A stretch of 64,000 nucleotides of DNA from Streptomyces fildesensis (GCF_016107395.1 NZ_JAAIKO010000001.1:620001-684000); one strand, 5' to 3'; shown: positions 37,203 through 48,976, counted from the first letter of the stretch. Notes: generated from the letters alone by a model not told the origin. A program made the numbers and translations.

Positions 37203-37328
37203 CCACGCCAATCGAGCCGGTGACACTACCACCTGGGCAGGCGGAGCAACCAAAGGCTCCCCCGGACGGTCCTCATCTGCGGAGTTCCCTGACATGGCGG
37301 GGACACGTCGGACGAGAAAGAGTGTTCG

Positions 37329-38909
37329 TTGAAGAGGCTGCCCCGTCTGGTACTGCTCACGGTCGTCCTCGCGCTGTTCGCCGGCGCGTGCGGCACCCCC
37401 GGCACCGGAGCGCTGACCCCGCCCGCCAGGACTCCCCAGGCCGCCCCGCCGCTCGACATGGACAACTGGTCGGTGACGGAGGAGAACCGGCGGCCCGGCA
37501 GCACCGCCTGGCGGCTGCGCGACCCGGGGCCGTCCGACGCGATCGAGGGCTTCGCCGACCACGTGAGCGTCACCTCAGGAGAATCGTTTCGGCTGTTCGT
37601 CTCCACCACCGCCAGGAGCTTCCGCGTCGAGGCGTACCGGATGGGCTGGTACCAGGGGAAGCAGGGCCGCAAGGTCTGGTCGTCGGCATCCCGGCCCGGT
37701 GAGCGGCAGGCGGGCCCGAAGACGGTGCCCGGCATATACCTGATCAGCGCGCCCTGGAAGCCGTCCCTGACGGTGAGCACCAGGAACTGGCCGCAGGGCA
37801 GCTATCTGCTGAAGCTCGTCTCCAGCCAGGGCCACGACCGCTGGGTGACGCTGACGATCCGCTCCACCTCCACCGTCGGCCGCACCGTGTTCGTGAACGC
37901 GGTCACCACCTGGGCCGCGTACAACAAGTGGGGCGGCGGCACCAATGTCTACGGCGACTCCCGCGGCACCACGGGACCCGGCTACGACAAGCGCTCGCGC
38001 AAGGCCGGCTTCGACCGGCCGTACGACGGCAAGGGCTCGCCCTTCAACTGGTACGAGCTGCCGATGCTCAGCATCGCGGAGCGGATGCGCATACCGCTCG
38101 CCTACGAGACCGACACCGACCTCGACAACTCGGCGGAGCTGTTCCGCGGCGCCCGTGCGGTGATCTTCCCCGGGCACGACGAGTACTGGTCGGCGGGCAT
38201 GCGCGACAACACCCTCACGATCCGCGACGCCGGCGTGAACATCGCCTTCTTCTCCTCCAACGCCGCCTACCGGCACATACGGCTGGAGCCCAGCTCGCTG
38301 GGCAAGGACCGCGTGGTGGTGGTCTACAAGGACCCCGCCGAGGACCCGATGATCCTCAAGGACCCCAGCCAGGCCACCCAGCAGTGGCGGCTGCCGCCCG
38401 ACCCGCGCCCGGAGAGCGTCCTGACCGGCGTGCTGTACGAGTGCAACCCGGTCTACGCGCCGTTCGTCGTCACCGACCCGGACGCGTGGATGTTCCGCGG
38501 CACCGGCGCCAGGGCCGGCAGCAAGTACATCGGACTGGTCGGCGTGGAGTCGGACCGGCTGATGGCCGGCGTCCCGGTGCCGCGCCCGATCCAGGTCGTC
38601 GGGGACTCCCCGCTGACCTGCCGCGGCGCGAAGACCCGGGCCAACGCCGCCTACTACACGGTGCCTTCGGGCGCCGGGGTCTTCGCCACCGGCACCATGA
38701 GCTGGGCCTGCAGCGTGTACGGCAACACCGGCTGCCGGGACCAGGCCGGCGAGCAGCGGGTGCCCGAGGCGTCCGGGGAGTTCGCCCGCCAGGTCTCCGA
38801 GAACATCCTGCGGGTCTTCGCCGCCGGACCGGCGGGCCGTACGTACCCGGCGCAGGACAACTACGCCCGGTACGTCTCACCGCCCAGCAGGATGTCCTTC
38901 GCGCACTGA
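37329..38909 (+). CDS. N,N-dimethylformamidase beta-subunit-like lipoprotein
   Basis: A 526-residue protein starting at TTG 37329 (weak GAAAG site upstream). Residues 1-21 are a lipoprotein signal with Cys21 in FAGAC. An N-terminal beta domain (residues 70-180: SGESFRLFVSTTARSFRVEAYRMGWYQG) precedes the domain typical of the DMFase large subunit, including TVFVNAVTTWAAYNKWGG and the conserved FPGHDEYWS (residues 280-288). Known DMFases are cytoplasmic iron-dependent amidases with a small alpha subunit; here there is a lipid anchor and no alpha gene, so the substrate is probably different. First of four genes likely linked to the envelope. Confidence 0.85.
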   Translation: MKRLPRLVLLTVVLALFAGACGTPGTGALTPPARTPQAAPPLDMDNWSVTEENRRPGSTAWRLRDPGPSDAIEGFADHVSVTSGESFRLFVSTTARSFRVEAYRMGWYQGKQGRKVWSSASRPGERQAGPKTVPGIYLISAPWKPSLTVSTRNWPQGSYLLKLVSSQGHDRWVTLTIRSTSTVGRTVFVNAVTTWAAYNKWGGGTNVYGDSRGTTGPGYDKRSRKAGFDRPYDGKGSPFNWYELPMLSIAERMRIPLAYETDTDLDNSAELFRGARAVIFPGHDEYWSAGMRDNTLTIRDAGVNIAFFSSNAAYRHIRLEPSSLGKDRVVVVYKDPAEDPMILKDPSQATQQWRLPPDPRPESVLTGVLYECNPVYAPFVVTDPDAWMFRGTGARAGSKYIGLVGVESDRLMAGVPVPRPIQVVGDSPLTCRGAKTRANAAYYTVPSGAGVFATGTMSWACSVYGNTGCRDQAGEQRVPEASGEFARQVSENILRVFAAGPAGRTYPAQDNYARYVSPPSRMSFAH

Positions 38910-38944
38910 GACTGAGGGCCTGTGGCCGGGCGGGCGGGGAGCGC

Positions 38945-39964
38945 TCAGCGCACCACGCTCGGCCCGTAGGCGCCCGACACCATCAGCTCAGGCCGGCCCG
39001 AACCGTCCGCGGGCTGCTTCCACACGTCGAAGGCGCTGCTGCCGGTCGGCAGGGAGTAGGCGATGGTGCGGTCGTCCAGCCAGTCGCCCTGGTCGTCCAC
39101 GCTGCGGGTCTCGGCGAGCGCCGTCTCCCGCAGGGTCGCCAGGTCCAGCACGTACAGCCGCCACGGCTTGGACGGGTCGTCGGAGATCTTCTTCTTGAAG
39201 ACCAGCCGGGTGCCGTCGGGGGAGAGCGACGGGCACTCGACGTTCTCCCGCAACACGGTCATGGTGCGGGCCGCGAAGTCGCCGCGGACCAGGAACGTTC
39301 CGCCGCTGGAGGAGCTGCCCAGCGTCGCGTAGAAGGTGTTGTCGTCCTTCAGGAACGACACCCCCCAGAAGTTCCGGTCCGGCGGTGTGAAGTCCTTGCC
39401 GTTCCGCCGGACCTCGAACGTCTCCAGGGTCGGCACCACCGTGTCGGTGCGCGAGTCGTAGATGCCGGTGCGGGTGGAGAAGCCGGCCGAGGTGTACGAG
39501 TCCCCGTAGACGAACGCCGTCCAGGCCGCCATCCGGCCGTCGGCGGAGAGCCGGGCGCGGCTGGGCAGGCCGGGCAGCTGGATCCGCTTGAGCAGCTTCA
39601 TCCGGCTGTCGCGCAGCTCCGCGTAGTGGTGCACCACCAGGCCGTTCTGGCCGGCCAGGCAGAGCAGCCGGCCGGCCGCCGCGTAGCTGCGCTCGCAGGC
39701 CTGCGTGTCGACCTTCCGGCCGCCGCCGGGGCTGCCCACCCGCACCTCGGCCAGCCGGCCGAAGCCGGGGCCCTTGGCGGTGTCGCGGAAGATCAGCCGG
39801 GCACTGCCGCCCGGGGTGAGGTCGACGGCGCCGGCGACCGGGCGCACTCCCTCACCGCCCCCGGCGCGGGCCTTGTCGCGCTGCAGGGCGTACACCGTGT
39901 ACCCGATGGCCACCGAGGCCAGCACGGCCACGCACACCGCGAAAACTATGATCCGGTTCTTCAT
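38945..39964 (-). CDS. Membrane-anchored TolB-like beta-propeller protein
   Basis: A 339-residue protein from ATG 39964, which overlaps the MFS gene stop (ATGA). One N-terminal transmembrane helix (residues 5-27) is followed by an extracytoplasmic region with propeller-like repeats: SRARLSADGRMAAWTAF, CPSLSPDGTRLVFKKK and DDRTIAYSLP have the S-x-DG pattern of TolB/WD40-like blades. Two cysteines (ACERSY, LLCLAG) may pair. Coupling with the MFS transporter suggests a shared job at the membrane. Convergent with the DMFase-like gene. Confidence 0.8.
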   Translation of the reverse strand: MKNRIIVFAVCVAVLASVAIGYTVYALQRDKARAGGGEGVRPVAGAVDLTPGGSARLIFRDTAKGPGFGRLAEVRVGSPGGGRKVDTQACERSYAAAGRLLCLAGQNGLVVHHYAELRDSRMKLLKRIQLPGLPSRARLSADGRMAAWTAFVYGDSYTSAGFSTRTGIYDSRTDTVVPTLETFEVRRNGKDFTPPDRNFWGVSFLKDDNTFYATLGSSSSGGTFLVRGDFAARTMTVLRENVECPSLSPDGTRLVFKKKISDDPSKPWRLYVLDLATLRETALAETRSVDDQGDWLDDRTIAYSLPTGSSAFDVWKQPADGSGRPELMVSGAYGPSVVR

Positions 39965-41259
39965 ACGTCGGCCACCTCGGGACCGTGGGCGGCACCCGGC
40001 CGCAGCAGCACCATGCACAGCAGCACGGCGGCCGTCAGAGCGACGGTGAATCCTTGGATGGTGTTCTCCGGGCCCCAGCGCATCCAGGCGGCGCCGAACG
40101 CCACGGAGGAGACGGAACGGCCCAGGGTCTGGGTGGTCTGCAGCACGGACAGCCCGCTGGTGCGCAGCTCCTCGGGGATCAGCGGCCCGGCGTGCGCCAT
40201 CAGGACGCCGTCGGTCGCCGCGTAGAACAGCCCGTGCAGGGCCAGGACGATGAGGATCAGGGCCGTGCCCCGCAGGTCCAGGACGCCGCCGATCAGCAGA
40301 TAGGCGCCGATCAGGCAGGCGTGCCCGGCCAGGAAGATCTTCCAGCGGCCGATCCGGTCGGCCAGCCCGCCCAGCGGCACCGCCGCCAGCAGGTACACCC
40401 CGGTCGTGCCCAGCGGGAGCAGCGGGAACCAGGAGATCGCCAGGTCGGTGCGGTTCTGCAGCGCCAGGTAGATGAACGCGTCGGAGACCGTCGCCAGGCC
40501 GAGCAGGCAGGCCCCGATGCAGGCCCGCCGGAACGCCGCGTTGCCGAGCATCCCCAGCCCGGCGCGGAGCGAGACCGCGACCCGGGCGGTCTTCTTCCGC
40601 GTGAACGGGTCCCTTACGAACAGCGCGAGGGCCACCACGCCGATCGCGCCGATGCAGAAGCTCACCACGAACACGGCGTCGTACGCGGTGCCCAGCGAGG
40701 TGCTCATCATCGACATCAGGGCGAAGGCGATGACCGGGCCGATGAAGGCGCCGACGGTGTCCATCGCCCGGTGCACGCCGAACGCCCGGCCCTGCGACTC
40801 CGGCGGGGTGGACAGCGAGATCAGCGCGTCCCGCGGGGCGGTTCTGATCCCCTTGCCCGCCCGGTCGACGGCCATCATCATCCCGATGCCCGGCACCGAG
40901 GCGCCCACCAGGGGGAATCCCAGCTTCGTCACCGCCGACATGAGGTAGCCGGAGCCCGCCACGGCCTTGCGTGCGGTGAACTTGTCGGCGAGGTAGCCGC
41001 CGACGATCCGCAGCAGGGCCGTCGACCCCGAGTACACGCCGTCCAGGAAGCCGAACTGCAGCATGCTCAGACCGAGTCCGGTCACCAGGTACACGGGAAG
41101 GACCGCGGTGACCATCTCCGAGGAGATGTCGGTGATCAGGCTCGTCATCCCGAGCGCGAAGACGTTCGCCGACACCAGACCGCGCAGTCCCCGGCGGCGG
41201 CCCGGACGTTCGCCCTCGGACCGGGCCTTGTCACTCGCCCGGGTCTCCGACAGATACAC
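39961..41259 (-). CDS. MFS transporter
   Basis: From GTG 41259 (GGGAG upstream) the protein is 432 residues, with about 12 hydrophobic helices. The loop GGYLADKFTARKAV after helix 2 and the loop GGLADRIGRWKIF in the second half are the MFS motif A. DRAGKGIRTAPRDALIS is a conserved charged segment found in one MFS drug or sugar exporter group. The substrate is unknown. Its stop overlaps the TolB-like gene start, and it is divergent from the PIG-L gene with about 100 bases between. Confidence 0.9.
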   Translation of the reverse strand: MYLSETRASDKARSEGERPGRRRGLRGLVSANVFALGMTSLITDISSEMVTAVLPVYLVTGLGLSMLQFGFLDGVYSGSTALLRIVGGYLADKFTARKAVAGSGYLMSAVTKLGFPLVGASVPGIGMMMAVDRAGKGIRTAPRDALISLSTPPESQGRAFGVHRAMDTVGAFIGPVIAFALMSMMSTSLGTAYDAVFVVSFCIGAIGVVALALFVRDPFTRKKTARVAVSLRAGLGMLGNAAFRRACIGACLLGLATVSDAFIYLALQNRTDLAISWFPLLPLGTTGVYLLAAVPLGGLADRIGRWKIFLAGHACLIGAYLLIGGVLDLRGTALILIVLALHGLFYAATDGVLMAHAGPLIPEELRTSGLSVLQTTQTLGRSVSSVAFGAAWMRWGPENTIQGFTVALTAAVLLCMVLLRPGAAHGPEVADV

Positions 41260-41364
41260 GCATCGCTCCCTTAACGCCCTGGTAACCCGACGGACCACCC
41301 TAGGTCAGCCGGCGTGCAGGTTCTCGCACGCAACCTCGGAGCCGTCCGAACGCTCCTATCTGTT

Positions 41365-43482
41365 GTGAGCGTCTCTACGAGGCGAAGGTTGTCCCGCAGG
41401 GAACTACTTGTCGCCACAGCCCTAGCAACCGCGGCCGCGGCAGCCGGCTGCACCAGCACGCCGTCCGACGCGAAACCGGTCACCGGTTCCGACCCGAGCG
41501 CGGTCCAGGCCTACCGGCCCGGCGCCAAGCCGCTGCTCCTCCAGGTCCTCGCGCACCCGGACGACGACCTGTACTTCATGAACCCCGACACCCTGCACGC
41601 CGTGCGCAGCGGCGTCCCGGTGGTCTCGGTCTACGTGACGGCGGGCGAGTCCGTGGGCGTGAACCACGCGCCGCGCACCCCCACGCCCAAGGCCAACCGG
41701 CAGGCGTACTCCTCCGCCCGGCACCAGGGGCTGCGCCAGGCGTACGCGACCATGCTCGGCCTCGACAAGTTCACCCCGTGGCGCCATTCCGCGCTGCGGC
41801 TCACCGGCGGCCTCACCGTCGAGCTCGACCAGCTGGCGAACGGTGAGCGCCGGGCCGATCTGGTCTTCGTGAACCTGTCGATGGGCGAGGGGAACCCGAA
41901 CCTGATGGGACTCCCCCATCTGTGGGCGGTCCCCGGCATCACCCTGGACACCGTGGTGGCCACCGGTTCCCCCGTCGGAAGGTCCACCAAGGTGAGCCAC
42001 CGGACCCTGGTGGACTCGCTGGCCGCGCTGCTGGAGCGCTACCAGCCGACCCTCGTGCAGACCCTGGACCCCGATCCCGACATCCAGGTGCACGACGCGG
42101 CCCACCACCAGAACAGCGACCAGAACGGCTACTCCGACCACCGCGACCACACGCCCGCCGCGCTCTTCGCCTGGAAGGCCCTCGCCCAGTGGGTGGCCGA
42201 CAGCGCGAAGGCGGACGGTGACGTGCCGCGGTTCGTGACCACCTCCTACCGCGGCTACTACAACCAGCGCTGGCCCCGCAATCTCCCGCAGTCCGTGGTC
42301 CGGGAGAAGAACGAGTACCTCCTGCCGTACGGCGGAGATCCGGAGTGGGACTGCGGCAACGCCGCCGGCTGCGGGGACTACGGAGTCGGCCAGAACACCC
42401 CGCTGACCAACCCCAAGGGCTGGGTCCGTTCCACCCACTACCGCTACCCCGGCGCCCGGCCCGCGACGTTCACCGGCGCCGACGGCCGGCTGGAGGCGTT
42501 CAGCGTCCTCGGCACCCGGGCCGTGCGCTGGCAGGAGAGCGCCCCCGGCAGCGGCCAGTGGAGCGATCCCCAGGACCTCGGCGGCGGGCCGCTGGCCCCC
42601 GCGCTGGCCGCCGTGAAGGACACCACGGGCCGCCGGCTGCTGTTCGCCCTGCGGTTCTCCTCCCTGCAGGGCCAGGGCGGGCACAACTCACGCGAGATCG
42701 TCCTGCTGGAACAGAGCTCCCCCGACGGCGCGTTCCGGGCCTGGACCGGTATGGGCAACCCCGAGCGCACCGAGGACAACGGCCGCCGGATCGGCTGCCC
42801 GGTCGCGATCTCCACCCCCGACGGGCGGGTCCACCTCTTCGTCCGCAGCGCCGCCAAGGGTGTCTGGACCAAGGTCAGGGAGCCCGGCGGGAAGTGGGGC
42901 GACTGGCGTGACCTCGGCGGCGACGAGGTGCAGGACGGCCTGGCGGTGGTGCTCGACGGCCAGGCGCGGATCCATGTCTTCGCCGCCGGCCGCGAGACCG
43001 TCCACCACTGGACGCAGCCCGCGCCCGGGCAGCCGATGGCCTTCCAGGCGCTGAAGGGCATGCCGCAGCCCGGTGAGCCCCCGTCCGCGGCGCTCGCCCC
43101 CGACGGCTCCCTCACGGTCGCCTACCGGCGGCCGGTGACCGGCGAGCTGGTACTGCGCACGGTCGACGGCACGGCGTCACGGGACGGCGTGCTGACGCCC
43201 GCGCAACTGAGCGGGTACGGCGGCTACGCCGATGTCGCGGTCGGCGCCGCGCCGGCCCGCAGCGGGCACCGCGGCCTGCTGCTGCTCGGCAAGGAGCTCG
43301 ACGGCACCGTCAAGCTCGTGGACACCACGCAGCCCGGCCGGCCGCTCAAGCGGCCGCCCTTCGCGCTCCCGGTCGGCACCCCCACGCTGCTGCACGGCGC
43401 CGACGGCCGGGCGTACGTGGTCGGCCTGGACTTCGCCGCGACCCCGTGGGTGTGGCGGGCCGAGACGCAGTCCACGGCGTAA
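41365..43482 (+). CDS. PIG-L family deacetylase fused to a beta-propeller, Tat-type lipoprotein
   Basis: About 705 residues from GTG 41365; an in-frame GTG at 41314 would add 17 residues. The N-terminus has a twin-arginine-like signal (RRLSRRELLVATALA) and a lipobox ending in AAGC (Cys29). The deacetylase domain (residues 55-350) has the catalytic HPDDD (about 64-68) and the second metal region HDAAHH...YSDHRDH, as in GlcNAc-PI and mycothiol pathway deacetylases. The C-terminal half (after about 370) carries repeated W/DG blades (DGRLEAFSVLG, DGRVHLFVRS, QARIHVFAAG) typical of a PLL/tectonin-like sugar-binding propeller. An extracellular glycan is the likely target. Confidence 0.85.
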   Translation: MSVSTRRRLSRRELLVATALATAAAAAGCTSTPSDAKPVTGSDPSAVQAYRPGAKPLLLQVLAHPDDDLYFMNPDTLHAVRSGVPVVSVYVTAGESVGVNHAPRTPTPKANRQAYSSARHQGLRQAYATMLGLDKFTPWRHSALRLTGGLTVELDQLANGERRADLVFVNLSMGEGNPNLMGLPHLWAVPGITLDTVVATGSPVGRSTKVSHRTLVDSLAALLERYQPTLVQTLDPDPDIQVHDAAHHQNSDQNGYSDHRDHTPAALFAWKALAQWVADSAKADGDVPRFVTTSYRGYYNQRWPRNLPQSVVREKNEYLLPYGGDPEWDCGNAAGCGDYGVGQNTPLTNPKGWVRSTHYRYPGARPATFTGADGRLEAFSVLGTRAVRWQESAPGSGQWSDPQDLGGGPLAPALAAVKDTTGRRLLFALRFSSLQGQGGHNSREIVLLEQSSPDGAFRAWTGMGNPERTEDNGRRIGCPVAISTPDGRVHLFVRSAAKGVWTKVREPGGKWGDWRDLGGDEVQDGLAVVLDGQARIHVFAAGRETVHHWTQPAPGQPMAFQALKGMPQPGEPPSAALAPDGSLTVAYRRPVTGELVLRTVDGTASRDGVLTPAQLSGYGGYADVAVGAAPARSGHRGLLLLGKELDGTVKLVDTTQPGRPLKRPPFALPVGTPTLLHGADGRAYVVGLDFAATPWVWRAETQSTA

Positions 43483-43523
43483 CCGCCCGGGGGACCTCCC
43501 CGCAGATACGTTCTGGAAAAAGG

Positions 43524-43567
43524 CCAAGGGCCCTGCCCCACCGCGAACGGTGGGACAGGGCCCTTGG
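43524..43567 (-). terminator. Strong hairpin, probable tuf terminator
   Basis: A 20-bp stem with one mismatch (CCAAGGGCCCTGCCCCACCG and CGGTGGGACAGGGCCCTTGG) with loop CGAA is followed on the minus strand by CCTTTTTCC, so it is oriented to stop tuf transcripts; it can also stop the plus-strand PIG-L gene. It lies about 190 bases after tuf, with the 165-bp repeat in between. Confidence 0.85.
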
Positions 43568-43580
43568 TGTGATGCTCGCC

Positions 43581-43745
43581 AGGACCTGTCCGGCCAGCCC
43601 AGGCCGGGCCCGCGACGCCTGGCACGCACGCTCGCTGCGTTGCCGAAACGACCGGATAGCTCCGCTATCAGGACGCTCCGGCGCCTTGCGATCGCACGCA
43701 CCAGACGCCGCGGCCTATCCGACCCAGACCGGCCGGACAGGCCCT
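43581..43745. repeat. 165-bp palindromic dispersed repeat, copy B
   Basis: The ends are inverted (ACCTGTCCGGCC near 43584 and GGCCGGACAGGCCCT to 43745). The inner arms GCCTGGCACGCACGCTCGCTG and GCGATCGCACGCACCAGACGC pair imperfectly, and the centre GATAGC-TCC-GCTATC is a short perfect hairpin. It matches copy A (5447-5611) in length and arm sequence when aligned in the same relation to the neighbouring stop codon. It lies 11 bases after tuf. No reading frame of its own. Confidence 0.85.
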
Positions 43746-43755
43746 AAGCGTCAGA

Positions 43756-44949
<1,194 letters not shown>

Positions 44950-45097
44950 TGGGGTCCTCCTGGGGAGTTGTTCTGTACGCCTTGCTTCATCGGCGCCAGG
45001 TGATCTTTGCTGGAATGCGGGCTGCCGGGGAATCCGCCACGCTTCTCAGGGCCGAAGCCCCGGTGGATTGCGACGAATGCCCCGATGCCTGCTATCA

Positions 45098-45126
45098 AGC
45101 CTAAGGGTTGAGCAACACTGCGAAAA
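45098..45126 (-). promoter_or_regulatory. Candidate extra promoter for tuf
   Basis: On the minus strand TTTTCG (45121-45126) and TAGGCT (45098-45103) are 17 bases apart, in the fusA-tuf gap. The boxes are only fair matches; a separate tuf promoter is plausible because tuf is needed in excess. Confidence 0.35.
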
Positions 45127-45133
45127 TTGAGCG

Positions 45134-47269
<2,136 letters not shown>

Positions 47270-47307
47270 TAGGCTCAGTCTTCTCTCGGTCTCGATGTGG
47301 GTGGTGA

Positions 47308-47778
47308 CTACCAGCGGTAGTGCGCGAAGGCCTTGTTCGACTCGGCCATCTTGTGGGTGTCCTCGCGACGCTTGACCGAGGCACCGAGACCGTTGCTGGC
47401 GTCCAGCAGTTCGTTCATCAGGCGCTCGGTCATGGTCTTCTCGCGGCGGGCGCGGGAGTAACCCACGAGCCAGCGCAGCGCGAGCGTGGAAGCACGGGCG
47501 GGGCGAACCTCGACCGGCACCTGGTAGGTCGCACCGCCGACGCGGCGGGACTTGACCTCCAGAGTCGGCTTGATGTTCTCAAGAGCGCGCTTCAGGGTGA
47601 TGACCGGGTCGGTACCGGTCTTCTCCTTGAGGCCCTCGAGGGCGCCGTAAACGATCCGCTCGGCGGTGGAACGCTTGCCGTGCAGGAGGATCTTGTTGAC
47701 CAGCGAGGTCACCAGAGGAGATCCGTAGACCGGGTCGATGATGACCGGGCGCTTCGGGGCAGGACCCTTACGAGGCAT
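47308..47778 (-). CDS. rpsG: 30S ribosomal protein S7
   Basis: Head-assembly protein near the decoding region and, in E. coli, translational regulator of the str operon. The 156-residue product ([20 protein letters not shown]..., ending KAFAHYRW) is of normal length, two bases after rpsL. Confidence 0.99.
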   Translation of the reverse strand: MPRKGPAPKRPVIIDPVYGSPLVTSLVNKILLHGKRSTAERIVYGALEGLKEKTGTDPVITLKRALENIKPTLEVKSRRVGGATYQVPVEVRPARASTLALRWLVGYSRARREKTMTERLMNELLDASNGLGASVKRREDTHKMAESNKAFAHYRW

Positions 47779-47780
47779 GC

Positions 47781-48152
47781 TTACTTCTCCTTCTTGGCGC
47801 CGTAGCGGCTGCGGGCCTGCTTGCGGTTCTTGACGCCCTGGGTGTCCAGGGAGCCGCGGATGATCTTGTAGCGAACACCCGGCAGGTCCTTCACACGACC
47901 GCCACGCACGAGCACGATGGAGTGCTCCTGGAGGTTGTGGCCCTCGCCCGGAATGTAGGCGGTGACCTCAATCCCACTGGTCAGACGCACACGGGCCACC
48001 TTGCGAAGCGCCGAGTTCGGCTTCTTCGGGGTGGTCGTGTACACACGCGTGCAAACACCGCGGCGCTGAGGGGAACCCTTCAGCGCGGGTGTCATATTCT
48101 TCTTGACCTTGTCCTGCCGGCCGTTCCGGACCAGCTGCTGGATCGTAGGCAC
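47781..48152 (-). CDS. rpsL: 30S ribosomal protein S12
   Basis: S12 controls decoding accuracy and is the streptomycin target. The 123-residue sequence retains Lys43 and Lys88 ([18 protein letters not shown]), so it looks streptomycin-sensitive, and Asp89, the residue methylthiolated in E. coli. First gene of the str operon, with a leader of about 210 nt from a strong promoter. Confidence 0.99.
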   Translation of the reverse strand: MPTIQQLVRNGRQDKVKKNMTPALKGSPQRRGVCTRVYTTTPKKPNSALRKVARVRLTSGIEVTAYIPGEGHNLQEHSIVLVRGGRVKDLPGVRYKIIRGSLDTQGVKNRKQARSRYGAKKEK

Positions 48153-48201
48153 CGTTTCTCCGGTTTCTGTGTGCCGATCTCGATAAAACTAACCTGGGGC
48201 A

Positions 48202-48227
48202 CCGACCCACGCGGTCGGGTGTGTCGC
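48202..48227 (-). promoter_or_regulatory. 26-nt leader motif shared with the S10 operon
   Basis: This sequence differs from 36909-36934 at one base only. It has the CCGACC/GGTCGG hairpin and lies 50-75 bases before rpsL, downstream of the promoter at 48371-48399, so it is transcribed into the str leader. Confidence 0.65.
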
Positions 48228-48370
48228 GGACCCCGCACGTCCCCGTGGAGCAGAGAACGTACGTATGTCGGGTGTCGCGGCCTCGGTGTCCCCGTGCGAT
48301 ATCGGTGACCTCCCGGCCAGAGGCTGGGGGCACGCGCAAGGACCCGGGCACACCCCAGGCACAAGGTCAG

Positions 48371-48399
48371 ATCGTACCTATCGCATCGGCTCCGGTCAA
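48371..48399 (-). promoter_or_regulatory. Promoter of the str operon
   Basis: On the minus strand a -35 box TTGACC (48394-48399), 17 bases, then a -10 box TACGAT (48371-48376) fit the principal sigma factor very well. Transcription would begin near 48364, about 210 nt before rpsL. The region 48153-48370 contains no gene. Confidence 0.7.
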
Positions 48400-48445
48400 A
48401 ACAAATGCATCAGCGCAGGACACGCCGCCCTTCCGGCGCGAACTC

Positions 48446-48976
48446 TCAGCCGGAACCGGAGACCATTCCGATCATCACGAAGAGCATGATCAGACCCAGG
48501 AAGCCGGACACGATCCAGCCCAGCACCAGGCCGGCGACCGCGAACCCGTCCCCCGCCTCGCCGCTGTTGCGGATCTCCTTGCGGGCCTTGTGCCCGAGGA
48601 TCACCGCCGGGATCGCCGTCACGAGGGTGAAGGTGCCCGCCAGACCGCAGACGAACGAGGCGATGGCGGAGGTGTTCGTACGCGGCGGGGCCGGCAGGAA
48701 GGTCCGCGGCACATAGCCCATCGGCGGGGACATCTGTGCGGACATCGGCGACGGCCCCTGCGGGAGGTCGCGCACCAGCAGCTGCAACTCACCGTAGGTA
48801 CGCGCCTGGTAGGCGGTGGACATCCGGTGCTCGTACTCCTGCTGCTGCAGCCGCCCCTCCGCGAACGCGGCCTTCAGCACGTCCACCGTGCGCTCACGGT
48901 CGGCGTCGGCCGCCAGCATGCCAGGCACCTGGCCGGACTGGGGCAACCGCCCGTTGCCCCACGGATCGAGCGACAC
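48446..48976 (-). CDS. DUF1707 and DUF4190 domain membrane protein
   Basis: From GTG 48976 (GGGGAGG eight bases upstream) the protein is 176 residues. The N-terminal part (MLAADADRERTVDVLKAAFAEGRLQQQEYEHRM) matches the DUF1707 pattern of actinobacterial membrane proteins. The C-terminal half has two hydrophobic segments (IASFVCGLAGTFTLVTAIPAVILG, AVAGLVLGWIVSGFLGLIMLFV) with the HKARKEIRNSGE loop typical of DUF4190. Function unknown. It lies between rpoC and the str promoter, after the rpoC terminator. Confidence 0.85.
   Translation of the reverse strand: MSLDPWGNGRLPQSGQVPGMLAADADRERTVDVLKAAFAEGRLQQQEYEHRMSTAYQARTYGELQLLVRDLPQGPSPMSAQMSPPMGYVPRTFLPAPPRTNTSAIASFVCGLAGTFTLVTAIPAVILGHKARKEIRNSGEAGDGFAVAGLVLGWIVSGFLGLIMLFVMIGMVSGSG

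Larger units (their letters stand above)
36849..37328 (-). promoter_or_regulatory. Leader and promoter region upstream of rpsJ
   Basis: This 480-base gap between rpsJ and the divergent gene at 37329 contains no convincing gene. It holds the leader motif at 36909-36934, an inverted repeat around ATTTCCGC/GCGGAAAT near 36949-36967, and the AGTGTGCC palindrome at 37181-37202. The S10 promoter must be here but no clean -35/-10 pair is obvious; CACACT within the palindrome could be the -10. Confidence 0.5.

Noticed and set aside
38910-38944. Sequence AGGGCCTGTGGCCGG after the DMFase-like gene, similar to the end of the 165-bp repeat
   Set aside because: Only about ten bases match and there is no second arm; it is too short to call a third copy.
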